64,000 nucleotides of DNA, taken from Desulfobulbaceae bacterium (lineage in GTDB: Bacteria > Desulfobacterota > Desulfobulbia > Desulfobulbales > Desulfocapsaceae). How positions within the stretch are numbered: the stretch's first letter is position 1; the number at the start of each line of letters is the position of its first letter. The stretch spans positions 434,001 to 498,000 of the forward strand of contig WSXV01000001.1 in assembly GCA_009773475.1 (NCBI GenBank), written 5' to 3'. Positions 49,287 through 58,860 of the stretch are shown here, in pieces. Both the position numbers and the translations under genes were made by a program. Under the pieces are notes generated by a model, which was not told where the DNA came from, made no database searches, and saw only the letters and a list, made by a program, of their open reading frames with translations.

Positions 49287-49385
49287 GAAGTTTTATTGAT
49301 TTTTTTACCTTGCTGTGGGCAGTTTGCAGGGAAAGCAGTTGACAGTAGAGCAGAGATGGGGTATTAATTTTCTCTCAAAATTAAA

Positions 49386-49462
49386 GGCGATGTAGCTCAG
49401 ATGGTTAGAGCATACGGCTCATATCCGTAGTGTCCGGGGTTCGATTCCCTGTATCGCCACCA
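49386..49462 (+). tRNA. tRNA with CAU anticodon (tRNA-Met; Ile2 not excluded)
   Basis: Full cloverleaf GGCGATG TA GCTC..GAGC A TACGG-CTCATAT-CCGTA GTGTC CGGGG-TTCGATT-CCCTG TATCGCC A CCA; CCA encoded. Confidence 0.95.
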
Positions 49463-49501
49463 GATTTGCTGTGTTCTTGGCAGCTCAAGAACATTTTACA
49501 T

Positions 49502-49547
49502 AAAAGCCACTGATATTGTAACTCAATATCAGTGGCTTTTTTTATGT
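49502..49547 (+). terminator. Strong intrinsic terminator downstream of tRNA
   Basis: AAAAGCCACTGATATTG-taact-CAATATCAGTGGCTTTT then TTT; perfect 17-bp stem. Confidence 0.9.
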
Positions 49548-49998
49548 GAACACAAATCAATAGGTTTGATTGTATTTTGACAGGTGTGTCTCTCTCATGG
49601 AGAGTTGTCTCTGCGGCTTCCTGCCTACCTTCCAGAGACCATTTAGCAGCGAACTGTTATTGATTGTTGTTGTTTGCCCAGAATAATGTTGAATGGGGAA
49701 TTGATGAAGTAGCTCTTGAAAGGATTTAAGCAGTAATGCAGAAGTGGAGAGGGTGGGCGGCGAGTGTTTCTTGAATTTCTGAGAAATAGTCCATGCAGAA
49801 TGTTAGGCGATCAGATGTGGCGGCATTTGTGGAAGGGGGGAAAGCGCACTTTGTCTTATTAATTATTATTAGTTACCGCATTTGTTCGCGAGCCTGCATG
49901 GGTATAACTTAAAATCAGGGATTCTGTATTCTGCATCACCCCTGATTTATTAGTCGGCCAACCTTTTAGATTCTCTGAATGATCAAAGCTTGTTCAGC

Positions 49999-50349
49999 TT
50001 AGATTTCATCATCAGGGTCAAAAAGCTCCAGTTCGGATTCTTCATCTTCCTCTTTTTCATCCTCTTCTATTTCTTCCTCTCCTTCCTCTCCTTCCTCTCC
50101 TTCCTCTCCTTCGTCTCCTTCCTCGGCGAAGTCATGTTGTAACCGAACGGCTTTGGGGATCATGGATTCAGGAAGAATTATTTTTGTAATTTTGCTGATT
50201 TCTTCCTGAAGATCGGGGTCGGCCTGGCATACTTCACATTGACTGGCATGACTTTCGATAAAGCTGATCATGCGGGCAGGCGCCATGGTTTCGTTCTGAA
50301 CATGAAGATACCATGTTTTTATCTGTTTGATGAGTCTTTCACATTGCAT
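49999..50349 (-). CDS. Small zinc-finger-like (HxxxCxxC) protein with acidic low-complexity C-terminal tail
   Basis: 116 aa; ESHASQCEVCQ, then EEGDEGEEGEEGEEGEEEIEEDEKEEDEES. Confidence 0.7.
   Translation of the reverse strand: MQCERLIKQIKTWYLHVQNETMAPARMISFIESHASQCEVCQADPDLQEEISKITKIILPESMIPKAVRLQHDFAEEGDEGEEGEEGEEGEEEIEEDEKEEDEESELELFDPDDEI
50074..50118. repeat. 9-bp tandem repeat (TTCCTCTCC)x4 plus one 1-mismatch unit
   Basis: Units at 50074, 50083, 50092, 50101 (perfect) and 50110 (ttcgtctcc); encodes the (GEE)n tail on the minus strand. Confidence 0.9.
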
Positions 50350-50503
50350 GGTGTGTATAGTATTGTCTCTTGAATCGTTAATCTGGGTTTAAATGATTAG
50401 TGTAATTACTGATTGTTGCTTTTTAACATCAAGAAAATATAATAAAAAGTTGTTTTTGTAACAGATATCTATTAAGTTAATTTTGTTTTTTGTGAGTAGT
50501 TAA

Positions 50504-50601
50504 GGAAGTGGGCAGGGTACTGGTGGCCCTCCCGGACTTCAAATCCGGTGTGTCGGGTTAATAGCCTGGCAGGTGGGTTCGATTCCCATGCACTTCCGCC
50601 A
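50504..50601 (+). tRNA. selC: Selenocysteine tRNA (anticodon UCA)
   Basis: Long acceptor GGAAGTG..CACTTCC-G-CCA; anticodon arm CCGGA-CTTCAAA-TCCGG with TCA; long variable arm; about 98 nt. Confidence 0.92.
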
Positions 50602-50636
50602 TTTCTCTAAGAGATATTTCTCCAATACGGTGGGAT

Positions 50637-51518
50637 TTACGCCCGTTCTAGTGTTTTAATCAGCGGGTATCCCATTTCCTCTCTTTGAATAATATACTGT
50701 TCTGCCACTTTTCTGGCAATATTCCTGATTCTTCCTATGTAGCGTGTTCGTTCAGAAACGCTTATAGCCTTGCGGGCATCGAGAAGATTAAAGGTGTGCG
50801 AGCATTTCAGGCAATAGTCATAAGCCGGAAGAATAAGCTTTTTGTCGACAAGTTTCAGTGCTTCCTGCTCGTATATGTCAAAAAATGAGACCAGTTTTTC
50901 CACATTGGCTTCTTCGAAATTAAAGGTGGAGAATTCAACCTCTGCCTGATGAAAAATCTCGCCGTAGGTTACAGTATCATTCCAGGCAATGTCGTACACG
51001 CTATCAACACCTTGAAGATACATGGCCAGCCGCTCCAAGCCATAGGTGATTTCTACGGTAATAGGGTGTAGATCGATGGAGCCTGCCTGCTGAAAATAGG
51101 TAAATTGAGTTACCTCCATACCATCCAGCCAAACTTCCCAGCCCAAGCCCCAGGCCCCTAATGTGGGAGATTCCCAGTCATCCTCCACGAATCTGATATC
51201 GTGTTCAAGGAGATTGAGTCCAAAACGTTTCAGGCTTTGCAGGTAAAGTTCCTGGACATCAATGGGAGAAGGTTTCAAGACAACTTGATATTGATAATAA
51301 TGTTGCAGGCGGTTGGGGTTGTTGCCATAGCGCCCATCGGTTGGACGTCTTGATGGTTGGGGGTATGCCGCCTTCCACGGTTCCGGGCCCAGTGAACGGA
51401 GCAGGGTGGCAGGATGAAAGGTGCCGGCACCAACTTCCATGTCATAGGGTTGTTGAATGACGCATCCCTGATCTGCCCAGTAATGATTCAGTTCGAGGAT
51501 GATATCTTGAAAATTCAT
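50637..51518 (-). CDS. glyQ: Glycyl-tRNA synthetase alpha subunit
   Basis: 293 aa; [78 protein letters not shown]. Confidence 0.98.
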   Translation of the reverse strand: MNFQDIILELNHYWADQGCVIQQPYDMEVGAGTFHPATLLRSLGPEPWKAAYPQPSRRPTDGRYGNNPNRLQHYYQYQVVLKPSPIDVQELYLQSLKRFGLNLLEHDIRFVEDDWESPTLGAWGLGWEVWLDGMEVTQFTYFQQAGSIDLHPITVEITYGLERLAMYLQGVDSVYDIAWNDTVTYGEIFHQAEVEFSTFNFEEANVEKLVSFFDIYEQEALKLVDKKLILPAYDYCLKCSHTFNLLDARKAISVSERTRYIGRIRNIARKVAEQYIIQREEMGYPLIKTLERA

Positions 51519-51700
51519 TGGGGATTCCTTGATGATCTGGAAAAGTATGGGGTAAAAGAGTATATTCTTTTTAGCCTGTCAGCAAAACGCCTTAAAATAC
51601 CATAGCCTGTATGTGTGGTAAATCCTTTTCTCGCATGAGTGCTCCAAAATGGGGGACTCTTGTGAGAAAATCCTTTTATTATTTTTGACGACGGCCTTCC

Positions 51701-52117
51701 ATGTTTCATTTCGATAAGATTGCTCAGATTAAAGACGTTTTGCGTACTGCTAAAACTATAGCGGTGGTTGGTTTTTCACCCAAAAAGAGTCGGCCCAGTT
51801 ATCTCGTCGGCTGTTATCTGATTCAGGCTGGATTCCGTGTTTTTCCAGTGAATCCAGGTCATAGCGAGATTTGTGGCGTTCCGTGCTACGCGGATCTTGG
51901 CTCTATCCCTGAACCTGTTGATGTGGTGAATATCTTCAGGCGTTCGGAGGAGGTGCTACCAGTGGTTGTAGAGGCTATCCGTATCAAAGCACAAACAATC
52001 TGGATGCAACAGGGGATCGTCAATAATGAAGCAGCAGCCCTTGCCGAGCAGGCCGGGCTTGTTGTTATCATGGATCGCTGTCTTAAGATTGATCATCTTC
52101 AGTTTGGCTCTGACTAA
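51701..52117 (+). CDS. CoA-binding domain protein
   Basis: 138 aa; KTIAVVGFSPKKSRPSYLVGCYLIQAGFRVFPVNPG...VDVVNIFRRSEEV...IWMQQGIVNNEAAALAEQAGLVVIMDRCLKIDH. Confidence 0.94.
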   Translation: MFHFDKIAQIKDVLRTAKTIAVVGFSPKKSRPSYLVGCYLIQAGFRVFPVNPGHSEICGVPCYADLGSIPEPVDVVNIFRRSEEVLPVVVEAIRIKAQTIWMQQGIVNNEAAALAEQAGLVVIMDRCLKIDHLQFGSD

Positions 52118-52158
52118 GACTGCATTTTTGTTTTCCTTTATTTTAGGCTGATGTCTTT

Positions 52159-54993
52159 ATGGAACCAAAGCTCTTAAGCATTCGCGGGGCGCGAATGCAT
52201 AATTTGAAAAATATCGACGTAGATCTGCCGCGGAATAGCCTGGTGGTTTTTACTGGCCTTTCCGGTTCCGGAAAATCAACCCTTGCCTTTGATACCCTTT
52301 ACGCGGAGGGACAGCGCCGGTATGTGGAGTCCTTATCCACCTATGCGCGGCAGTTTCTTGGCCAGATGGACAAACCGGATGTCGACTCCCTGGAAGGACT
52401 CTCTCCGGCCGTATCCATTGAACAGAAGACCACCAGCAAGAATCCTCGTTCAACGGTCGGGACGGTCACCGAGATCTACGATCATTTGCGTTTGCTCTTT
52501 GCCCGATGTGGTCATGCCCATTGTCCGCAATGTGGTGAGGAGATTCGTTCCCAATCCATAGAAGAGATGGTAAACAGCCTGTTGGCCCTGCCTGAGGGTA
52601 CTAAACTAGTGCTGCTCGCACCGCTGGTGATTGACAAGAAGGGCCGTCATGAACAGGTTCTGGCGCGAATCCGGAAGGAAGGTTTTGTCAGGGTCAGGAT
52701 TGATGGCGATATCCTCCACGCCGATGAGGCGGAAGTGCTGGACAAGAACCGTCGTCATTCCATTGAGGTGGTGGTGGACCGACTTGTGCTTAAAGCCTCA
52801 GACTCCCGTCGCTTGACGGATTCGATAACGACGGCGGTCAAACTAACCGAAGGTTTTCTGCTGGTGAGCTTTCCCGATACAAGCCGGGAGCAGTTGTTCA
52901 GTGAACTTGCTGCCTGTCATCGTTGTGGAATTTCCATGCCGGCCCTTTCAACCCAGCTGTTTTCCTTTAATAATCCGCAAGGTGCCTGTGAGGAATGTGG
53001 TGGCCTTGGGGTTAAACAATTTTTTGATCCCGAACTACTGGTTCCGGACCCAGGCTTGAGCCTGCTGGATGGAGCCATCGCCCCTTGGGGAAAACGGATT
53101 GAGAATTCATTTTCCGGTCAGATTTTGGCAGCCTTGGCTGCTCATTTCAAGTTTTCCATGGTGACACCTTACAATAAACTGCCGACTGAAATCCGGGAGA
53201 TCGTTTTGTACGGTTCAGGGCGCGAGGAGATTTCTTTTCATTATCAGAAAGGGAAAAAAACAACGCGCTCTGAACAGAGTTTTGAGGGGGTTATTCCCCA
53301 GTTGGATCGTCGATATCATGAGACGCAATCGGCCATGGTGCGTGAGGAACTGGGCCGATACATGAATGAACAGTCCTGTCCCCAGTGCCATGGCGCCAGA
53401 CTGAAGCCCGAGGCGCTGGCCGTGCGGGTCGGCAGTTGGTCAATTCATGGCCTGACAACTCTTTCCATTGATGCCTTGCTGCAAGATTTGCCTTTGCTTC
53501 CCTTTAGTCCTCGTGAACAGCAGATTGGCCAGCCTATTCTAAAAGAGATTGGGGATCGCCTCTCTTTTTTGAAAGATGTCGGGCTTGGCTATCTTTCCCT
53601 TGATCGACGGTCTGGGACTCTTTCTGGCGGAGAGGCGCAACGGATCAGGCTTGCCTCCCAGATTGGTTCACGGCTGGCCGGAGTGCTCTATATCCTCGAT
53701 GAACCCAGTATCGGGCTGCATCAACGGGATAATCATAAACTGATCAAGACCCTGGTGGAGTTACGCGATCTTGGCAATAGTGTCATTGTTGTTGAGCACG
53801 ACACCGATACCATACTTGCTGCGGATCATGTCCTTGATATGGGGCCGGGTGCCGGGGTGCATGGTGGTGAGGTAGTCTATAACGGATCGGTTCCAGGGCT
53901 ACTGGCGTGTAAGAAGTCCCTCACCGGGGCGTATCTGTCAGGGAGAAGAGCGATTGCCCTGCCCGCCAAGCGTCGAGGTGCTCGAAAGGGGAAACAGCAT
54001 GCATTGCAGCTTGAAAAGGCTTCAGTGAATAATTTGAAGCAGGTTGATGTGGCCTTTCCTTTGTGTGTGATGACCTGTGTGACCGGGGTGTCAGGGTCAG
54101 GAAAGAGCTCGCTGGTGATGGAGACCCTGTTTCGACTGGCTAAAAAAGGACTGGAACAGAGGGTTCCACGAGTGCAGGGTGACGGTGCTGTTCTCTCCGG
54201 CCTGGATTTGGTGGACAAGGTTGTTGATATTGATCAGAGTCCCATTGGCCGGACCCCCAGGTCAAATCCGGCGACCTATACAGGTGTGTTTACTCCCATT
54301 CGTGAGCTTTTTGCCAGGCTACCTGAGGCCCGGGCGCGTGGATATAAGATCGGCCAGTTCAGCTTCAACATGAAGGGTGGGCGATGTGAGGCCTGCGAGG
54401 GTGAAGGGGTGAATAGGATTGCCATGCACTTTCTCCCCGATGTTTACGTGGTCTGTGATGCCTGCAAAGGGAAACGGTATAATCATGAGACCCTTGATGT
54501 TCGATATCGAGATAAGAATATTCATGATGTCCTTGCCATGACCGTGGAAGAAGCGTTGGCCTTTTTCCAGAATATTCCTCCGCTTAAAAATCGCCTGCAA
54601 ACCCTCTCTGATGTGGGACTGGCGTATATTACATTAGGCCAGTCTTCGGTGACTCTATCAGGCGGCGAGGCCCAGAGGGTCAAGCTTGCGAAGGAACTGT
54701 CGGGGCGCGCCAGCGGTAAGACGCTGTACATCCTTGATGAACCGACGACGGGGTTGCACCCTGCTGATATTGAACATCTTTTGGCTGTTCTTGGCCGCCT
54801 GGTGGATCAAGGAAATACGGTCGTGGTGATTGAGCATAATCTGGATGTTATCAAAACCGCTGATTGGATCATTGATGTCGGGCCGGAGGGTGGCGATATG
54901 GGGGGCAGGATTGTGATATGTGGCAGCCCGGAAGATGTGGCAGCTGAAAAAAGTTCGCATACCGGCAGATTTTTGGGCCAGGTACTTGTTTAA
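52159..54993 (+). CDS. uvrA: Excinuclease ABC subunit A
   Basis: 944 aa; canonical UvrA ([57 protein letters not shown]). Confidence 0.99.
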   Translation: MEPKLLSIRGARMHNLKNIDVDLPRNSLVVFTGLSGSGKSTLAFDTLYAEGQRRYVESLSTYARQFLGQMDKPDVDSLEGLSPAVSIEQKTTSKNPRSTVGTVTEIYDHLRLLFARCGHAHCPQCGEEIRSQSIEEMVNSLLALPEGTKLVLLAPLVIDKKGRHEQVLARIRKEGFVRVRIDGDILHADEAEVLDKNRRHSIEVVVDRLVLKASDSRRLTDSITTAVKLTEGFLLVSFPDTSREQLFSELAACHRCGISMPALSTQLFSFNNPQGACEECGGLGVKQFFDPELLVPDPGLSLLDGAIAPWGKRIENSFSGQILAALAAHFKFSMVTPYNKLPTEIREIVLYGSGREEISFHYQKGKKTTRSEQSFEGVIPQLDRRYHETQSAMVREELGRYMNEQSCPQCHGARLKPEALAVRVGSWSIHGLTTLSIDALLQDLPLLPFSPREQQIGQPILKEIGDRLSFLKDVGLGYLSLDRRSGTLSGGEAQRIRLASQIGSRLAGVLYILDEPSIGLHQRDNHKLIKTLVELRDLGNSVIVVEHDTDTILAADHVLDMGPGAGVHGGEVVYNGSVPGLLACKKSLTGAYLSGRRAIALPAKRRGARKGKQHALQLEKASVNNLKQVDVAFPLCVMTCVTGVSGSGKSSLVMETLFRLAKKGLEQRVPRVQGDGAVLSGLDLVDKVVDIDQSPIGRTPRSNPATYTGVFTPIRELFARLPEARARGYKIGQFSFNMKGGRCEACEGEGVNRIAMHFLPDVYVVCDACKGKRYNHETLDVRYRDKNIHDVLAMTVEEALAFFQNIPPLKNRLQTLSDVGLAYITLGQSSVTLSGGEAQRVKLAKELSGRASGKTLYILDEPTTGLHPADIEHLLAVLGRLVDQGNTVVVIEHNLDVIKTADWIIDVGPEGGDMGGRIVICGSPEDVAAEKSSHTGRFLGQVLV

Positions 54994-55152
54994 CCGATGC
55001 AGTCATATATGTGGAGATTGTTAAAATGAGGTCATTGCGCAGGTTTTTCTTTGCGTCCTTTTTCTATTTGCTTTAATGTATTTCACTGATTTGGGTATTT
55101 ATAAATGCATCTGACGATGCACAATCTTTTCTATAAAATAAGGGAATCAACG

Positions 55153-55632
55153 ATGAGTGAAGAACAAGGAAGTAACGGCGCCGGTGAAAATCCGGTTTTT
55201 CGGATGCAGAAGATGTACGTTAAAGATTTATCTTTTGAAAATCCTAATGCCCCTGAAGTTTACCGGCTGCAGAATTCAGAACCCAAGGTTGATGTGAATC
55301 TGAAATTGAATCACAAAAAACTGGGTGACGATCATTTCGAGGTAAGTCTCCAAATTACTGCTAAAATTTTGGATAAGGGAAACGAGGACAAGACCATGTT
55401 TATCCTGGAGATTGAGCATGCGGCGGCCTATTTGCTCAAGAATATCCCTGAAGAGCATATGGAAATGGTTCTCAGTGTAGATTGCCCCACCCTGCTTTTC
55501 CCGTTTACCCGCCAGATTGTAAGTCAGATTTCTGTGGATGGCGGCTTTATCCCCTTTCTGATGGAACCGATTAACTTTATGGGACTGTATCAGAATTCCA
55601 AGCAGCAGAAAGCTGCTCAGCAGGAAAATTAA
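55153..55632 (+). CDS. secB: Protein-export chaperone SecB
   Basis: RMQKMYVKDLSFENPNAPEVYR...ILEIEHAAAYLLKNIPEEHMEMVLSVDCPTLLFPFTRQIVSQISVDGGFIPFLMEPINFMGLYQ; ATG 55153. Confidence 0.95.
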   Translation: MSEEQGSNGAGENPVFRMQKMYVKDLSFENPNAPEVYRLQNSEPKVDVNLKLNHKKLGDDHFEVSLQITAKILDKGNEDKTMFILEIEHAAAYLLKNIPEEHMEMVLSVDCPTLLFPFTRQIVSQISVDGGFIPFLMEPINFMGLYQNSKQQKAAQQEN

Positions 55633-55714
55633 CTGCAACTACAGACTTACGGGATATCATTTCGCATGGAAGTGCCTTATAGCTATCCGCCGAATTGACA
55701 TTGGTTTAGTTTTA

Positions 55715-55775
55715 AAAGCAGAAAGGCCGGAATTTCTTTTTTAGAAATTCCGGCCTTTCTGCTTTATTTTTTTAC
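55715..55775. terminator. Bidirectional-looking terminator downstream of secB
   Basis: Perfect 23-bp stem AAAGCAGAAAGGCCGGAATTTCT-ttttt-AGAAATTCCGGCCTTTCTGCTTT then ATTTTTTT. Confidence 0.85.
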
Positions 55776-55830
55776 TGCACAGGCTAAGGTTTTAGCCTGT
55801 GCTACCAGTCACTTTGCAGGTTTTAATTGA

Positions 55831-56919
55831 TTATTGTTCGCGTATAGTTGGGTCGCTAACAGGTGGTGGTACAAATTTAACAGGGGCTACGTGAAAAACA
55901 GAGGTGATAAAGTTGTCAATAAGGGTGGTGCTCCCTTTCTCAATGGCCTGATTAAATAATGCATCATATTGACTATCGGCAAGGACTGATTCCGGGGAAA
56001 CTTTAACATCTACACGGTTAGTCCAAATGACACTTCCAGTGGCAGTTTCCTGAACCCAGATGCGCATTTGCACCACGGCCTGATCGACTCTGCCGCTGTT
56101 TGTCGTTTGTTGCCCCAGGCCAGCACCAACTGCTCCCCAAAGAATAGTGTTGGCAGTCTGGCTTCCAGAAATTCCAAAAATGGTATTGCTGCCATCGGAA
56201 TCCCATGGGCCGTTGACGTTGTGCCCGATAATGGCGCCTATGGTGCCGCCGGCAACCATATTATTCATATTGTCATATTGACTGGTGTCCGCAAAACCAA
56301 AGGCAATCTGGCTGGTGGTACCAGAGACAAACGGCAGGATGCCTCTTTTCCAGGGGGCCCAGGTATGTTCTTGTCGGGTCTTGAATTCAAGAATTCGACC
56401 CCTGACGATATAGTCAGCGTTAAATTTACGACCTATCTTGGCGATGGTTTGTGCTGTAAGCCCATGGGTTCCTGGACTGGCAGCTACCTGATTGTCGCTT
56501 TGGGTTTGTTGTTCGGCAATATAACCCCGAATCTGATCTTTCATGACATCCGACCATTCGCTCTCCAGTTCATTTTTCATGGAGATGGAACGATTCTGGT
56601 CATAGGGAATCAGGCTGATGACAGACTGATCAATCAGATAGTCAAAGACATCTTCCTGAATGGGCAGACTGAAGCCATTGGTAACCAAGCGGTCGGTAAA
56701 AGATTCGGTGATGGCCATTTCCCGTCGATAGGCTGAGGAAAGAGAGTCGGCATAAGTATAATCGGCAAAGGGCAAGATGACGATAGTCTTCCCTCTGCCG
56801 GCGGCATTGGGGCCGGATTCTTGCGGAACCTGGAGGGTCTCAACGACGGTCTGTCCGCAACCGGAAAGCAGCAGCAGCGTCAGGCCAACCAGCGCGTAGT
56901 GCAACCTCTTCATAATGTT
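55831..56919 (-). CDS. CsgG-like outer membrane lipoprotein
   Basis: Signal MKRLHYALVGLTLLLLSGCGQ (lipobox); GKTIVILPFADYT...LVTNGF; GRKFNADYIVRGRILEF; glycine-rich AGGTIGAIIGH; VQMRIWVQETATGSVIWTNR. Confidence 0.75.
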   Translation of the reverse strand, partial: NIMKRLHYALVGLTLLLLSGCGQTVVETLQVPQESGPNAAGRGKTIVILPFADYTYADSLSSAYRREMAITESFTDRLVTNGFSLPIQEDVFDYLIDQSVISLIPYDQNRSISMKNELESEWSDVMKDQIRGYIAEQQTQSDNQVAASPGTHGLTAQTIAKIGRKFNADYIVRGRILEFKTRQEHTWAPWKRGILPFVSGTTSQIAFGFADTSQYDNMNNMVAGGTIGAIIGHNVNGPWDSDGSNTIFGISGSQTANTILWGAVGAGLGQQTTNSGRVDQAVVQMRIWVQETATGSVIWTNRVDVKVSPESVLADSQYDALFNQAIEKGSTTLIDNFITSVFHVAPVKFVPPPVSDPTIREQ

Positions 56920-56966
56920 CTCCCTGTAAAGAAGGTGTTTCTTTAAGCTTTTCACTTTAAAAAAAA

Positions 56967-58676
56967 TTAAATGATGCGTGGCTTTAATAAAATAATAAGT
57001 TCTCGTTTACTTTTGACCTGTTCTGAATGGCCGAAAAGATATTTAACCAGCGGAATATCACCAAGCACCGGGGCAAAGTTGTCATCATTCTGGTTCACAT
57101 CACTAATAAGACCACCAATTACCAACATGTCACCATTTTTAACCCGAACAGTGGTACTCATTTCCCGGACATTGACCACGGGTAACCCTACCTCTCCTTC
57201 CCCAACACTTCTATATTCAATCTCTCCCTGCAACTCAGAGGTGACAGGAACTAGATTCAGGATGATTTCATTATTGTTAAGAATGGTGGCAGTCAAGGCC
57301 ATCCCCACACCTGAAAGAATATTAGCAGTTTCTGCAGTATAGGTTCTTGTGTTCGTCTCTGTGTCGACATCAACCTCAATCTTGTCAATATAGGTAATAT
57401 TCTGGCCCACAGTGATCATCGCTGGTTGCCCATTGAGGACGCTGATCTTTGGGTTAGAGAGGACTTTGGTATTTCCCTGCGTTTTAAGGGCATTCAGGAA
57501 AGCCTCAAAATTAAGGGTATTAATACTAACATTGGAGACGATGCGATTAGAGGTTGAACCGGTTGTGGGGTCCCAAGTAAAGATTGAACCGCCATTTCCG
57601 AAAGCAACCTGACCCGTCACCTGAAAATTTTTCAGAACAGAGTCCCAATTGATGCCTATGGAGGAGTTGTCAATTAAGATGACCTCAATGATTTTAGCCT
57701 CTATGGAGATCTGCTTGTAAATTTCATTTTGGAGAGATGTAAAATATGCAGCTACTTTCTCGATGACGGGCCGTGGGGCAGTTACGGTTACCAGGCCAAC
57801 TGGCTTGTCAATCATGTAGTAGTTTTCTGCACCACCTGTCACTTCGACCTCTTCAGACATAACATTCGGAGCACTCTCCTTTATGCTGTCTTTTGGTTTA
57901 TTGCTAGTGGAGGGATTCTTACCTGTGCTCTCCGGAGCACCTTGATTTTTCAAAGAAGTAATTTTTTTGGTGTGCTCAACTTTGAGAATGCTCTCCATGT
58001 TTGCTTTAATGTTATTCCAAATATCAAATTCATTTTTCTCACTGACGAGCTTAATCGTTCCTTCAACATTCTTGGCGATTCCTTCTCCGCCTACATCGCC
58101 ACCCAGAACATTACCCCCAGTCCCTGTACTGAATGACTGTTTGGTAAAAGGCATGGCTACTTGAAATTGCTTGGTCTCACGGTATTTTATGACAATGGTA
58201 CTTCCCTGCAGTTCGTAGAAATAATCAACCTGACGAAGAATATTATCGATGGCCTTATAAAAATCATCATCGGCTTTAATGTCCACATCCACCAAGGCAT
58301 CTTGATTGACGTCACTGGACCATGAAATATTTAACCTTTTCTGGCTTGCCAAGGGTTTCATGATTTCTCGCAAGGCAACTTTCTTTGTGGAGTTGATCCT
58401 GGCCCCTACCTTGAGGACTGCATCATCTGCTTGACTGTTTAGTTCATCTTTGCTGGGTGAATCAATCGTGTAGGCTGGTTTTTGATATTGAACCGGTAGT
58501 GAAGGGGGAGTCATGTCTCTGGTGACTGGCATGGCTGAAGTAGCTTCAGGTTTTATCGCTTCTGTAGTGGCTTTTTCGGAATCGTTAGTTGGGGTACAGG
58601 CAAAAAAGGTAAAAGAAACAAGGAAGAGAGCAAGGAGTGAAGTGACTTGCGATCCGAGTTGTGAGCTAAGTTTCAT
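56967..58676 (-). CDS. Secretin, MSHA-pilus MshL-like
   Basis: ATG 58676 with lipobox TFFAC; STN-like LREIMKPLASQKRLNISWSSDVNQDALVDVDIKADDDFYKAIDNIL; secretin core EAKIIEVILIDNSSIGINWDSVL...VLSNPKISVLNGQPAMITVGQNITYID...LVIGGLISDVNQND...VPLVKYLFGHSEQVKSKRELIILLKPRII (minor residue differences possible). Confidence 0.93.
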   Translation of the reverse strand: MKLSSQLGSQVTSLLALFLVSFTFFACTPTNDSEKATTEAIKPEATSAMPVTRDMTPPSLPVQYQKPAYTIDSPSKDELNSQADDAVLKVGARINSTKKVALREIMKPLASQKRLNISWSSDVNQDALVDVDIKADDDFYKAIDNILRQVDYFYELQGSTIVIKYRETKQFQVAMPFTKQSFSTGTGGNVLGGDVGGEGIAKNVEGTIKLVSEKNEFDIWNNIKANMESILKVEHTKKITSLKNQGAPESTGKNPSTSNKPKDSIKESAPNVMSEEVEVTGGAENYYMIDKPVGLVTVTAPRPVIEKVAAYFTSLQNEIYKQISIEAKIIEVILIDNSSIGINWDSVLKNFQVTGQVAFGNGGSIFTWDPTTGSTSNRIVSNVSINTLNFEAFLNALKTQGNTKVLSNPKISVLNGQPAMITVGQNITYIDKIEVDVDTETNTRTYTAETANILSGVGMALTATILNNNEIILNLVPVTSELQGEIEYRSVGEGEVGLPVVNVREMSTTVRVKNGDMLVIGGLISDVNQNDDNFAPVLGDIPLVKYLFGHSEQVKSKRELIILLKPRII

Positions 58677-58860
58677 GAAAAACCTCTTGACCATTAAAGA
58701 ATAAGCGAAACGTGTTATGTCTGTGCTAACCTGCATGGAGTGAACCTGTAAAAACTTGATTTTCTTAATATCTTAAGTAACTAGATCAGACCTTCTGCAG
58801 GTCCGCCGTACAGTGTTTAACGTATCATCACTTTGCACCTGCTCTTTTGGGAAGTAAACC

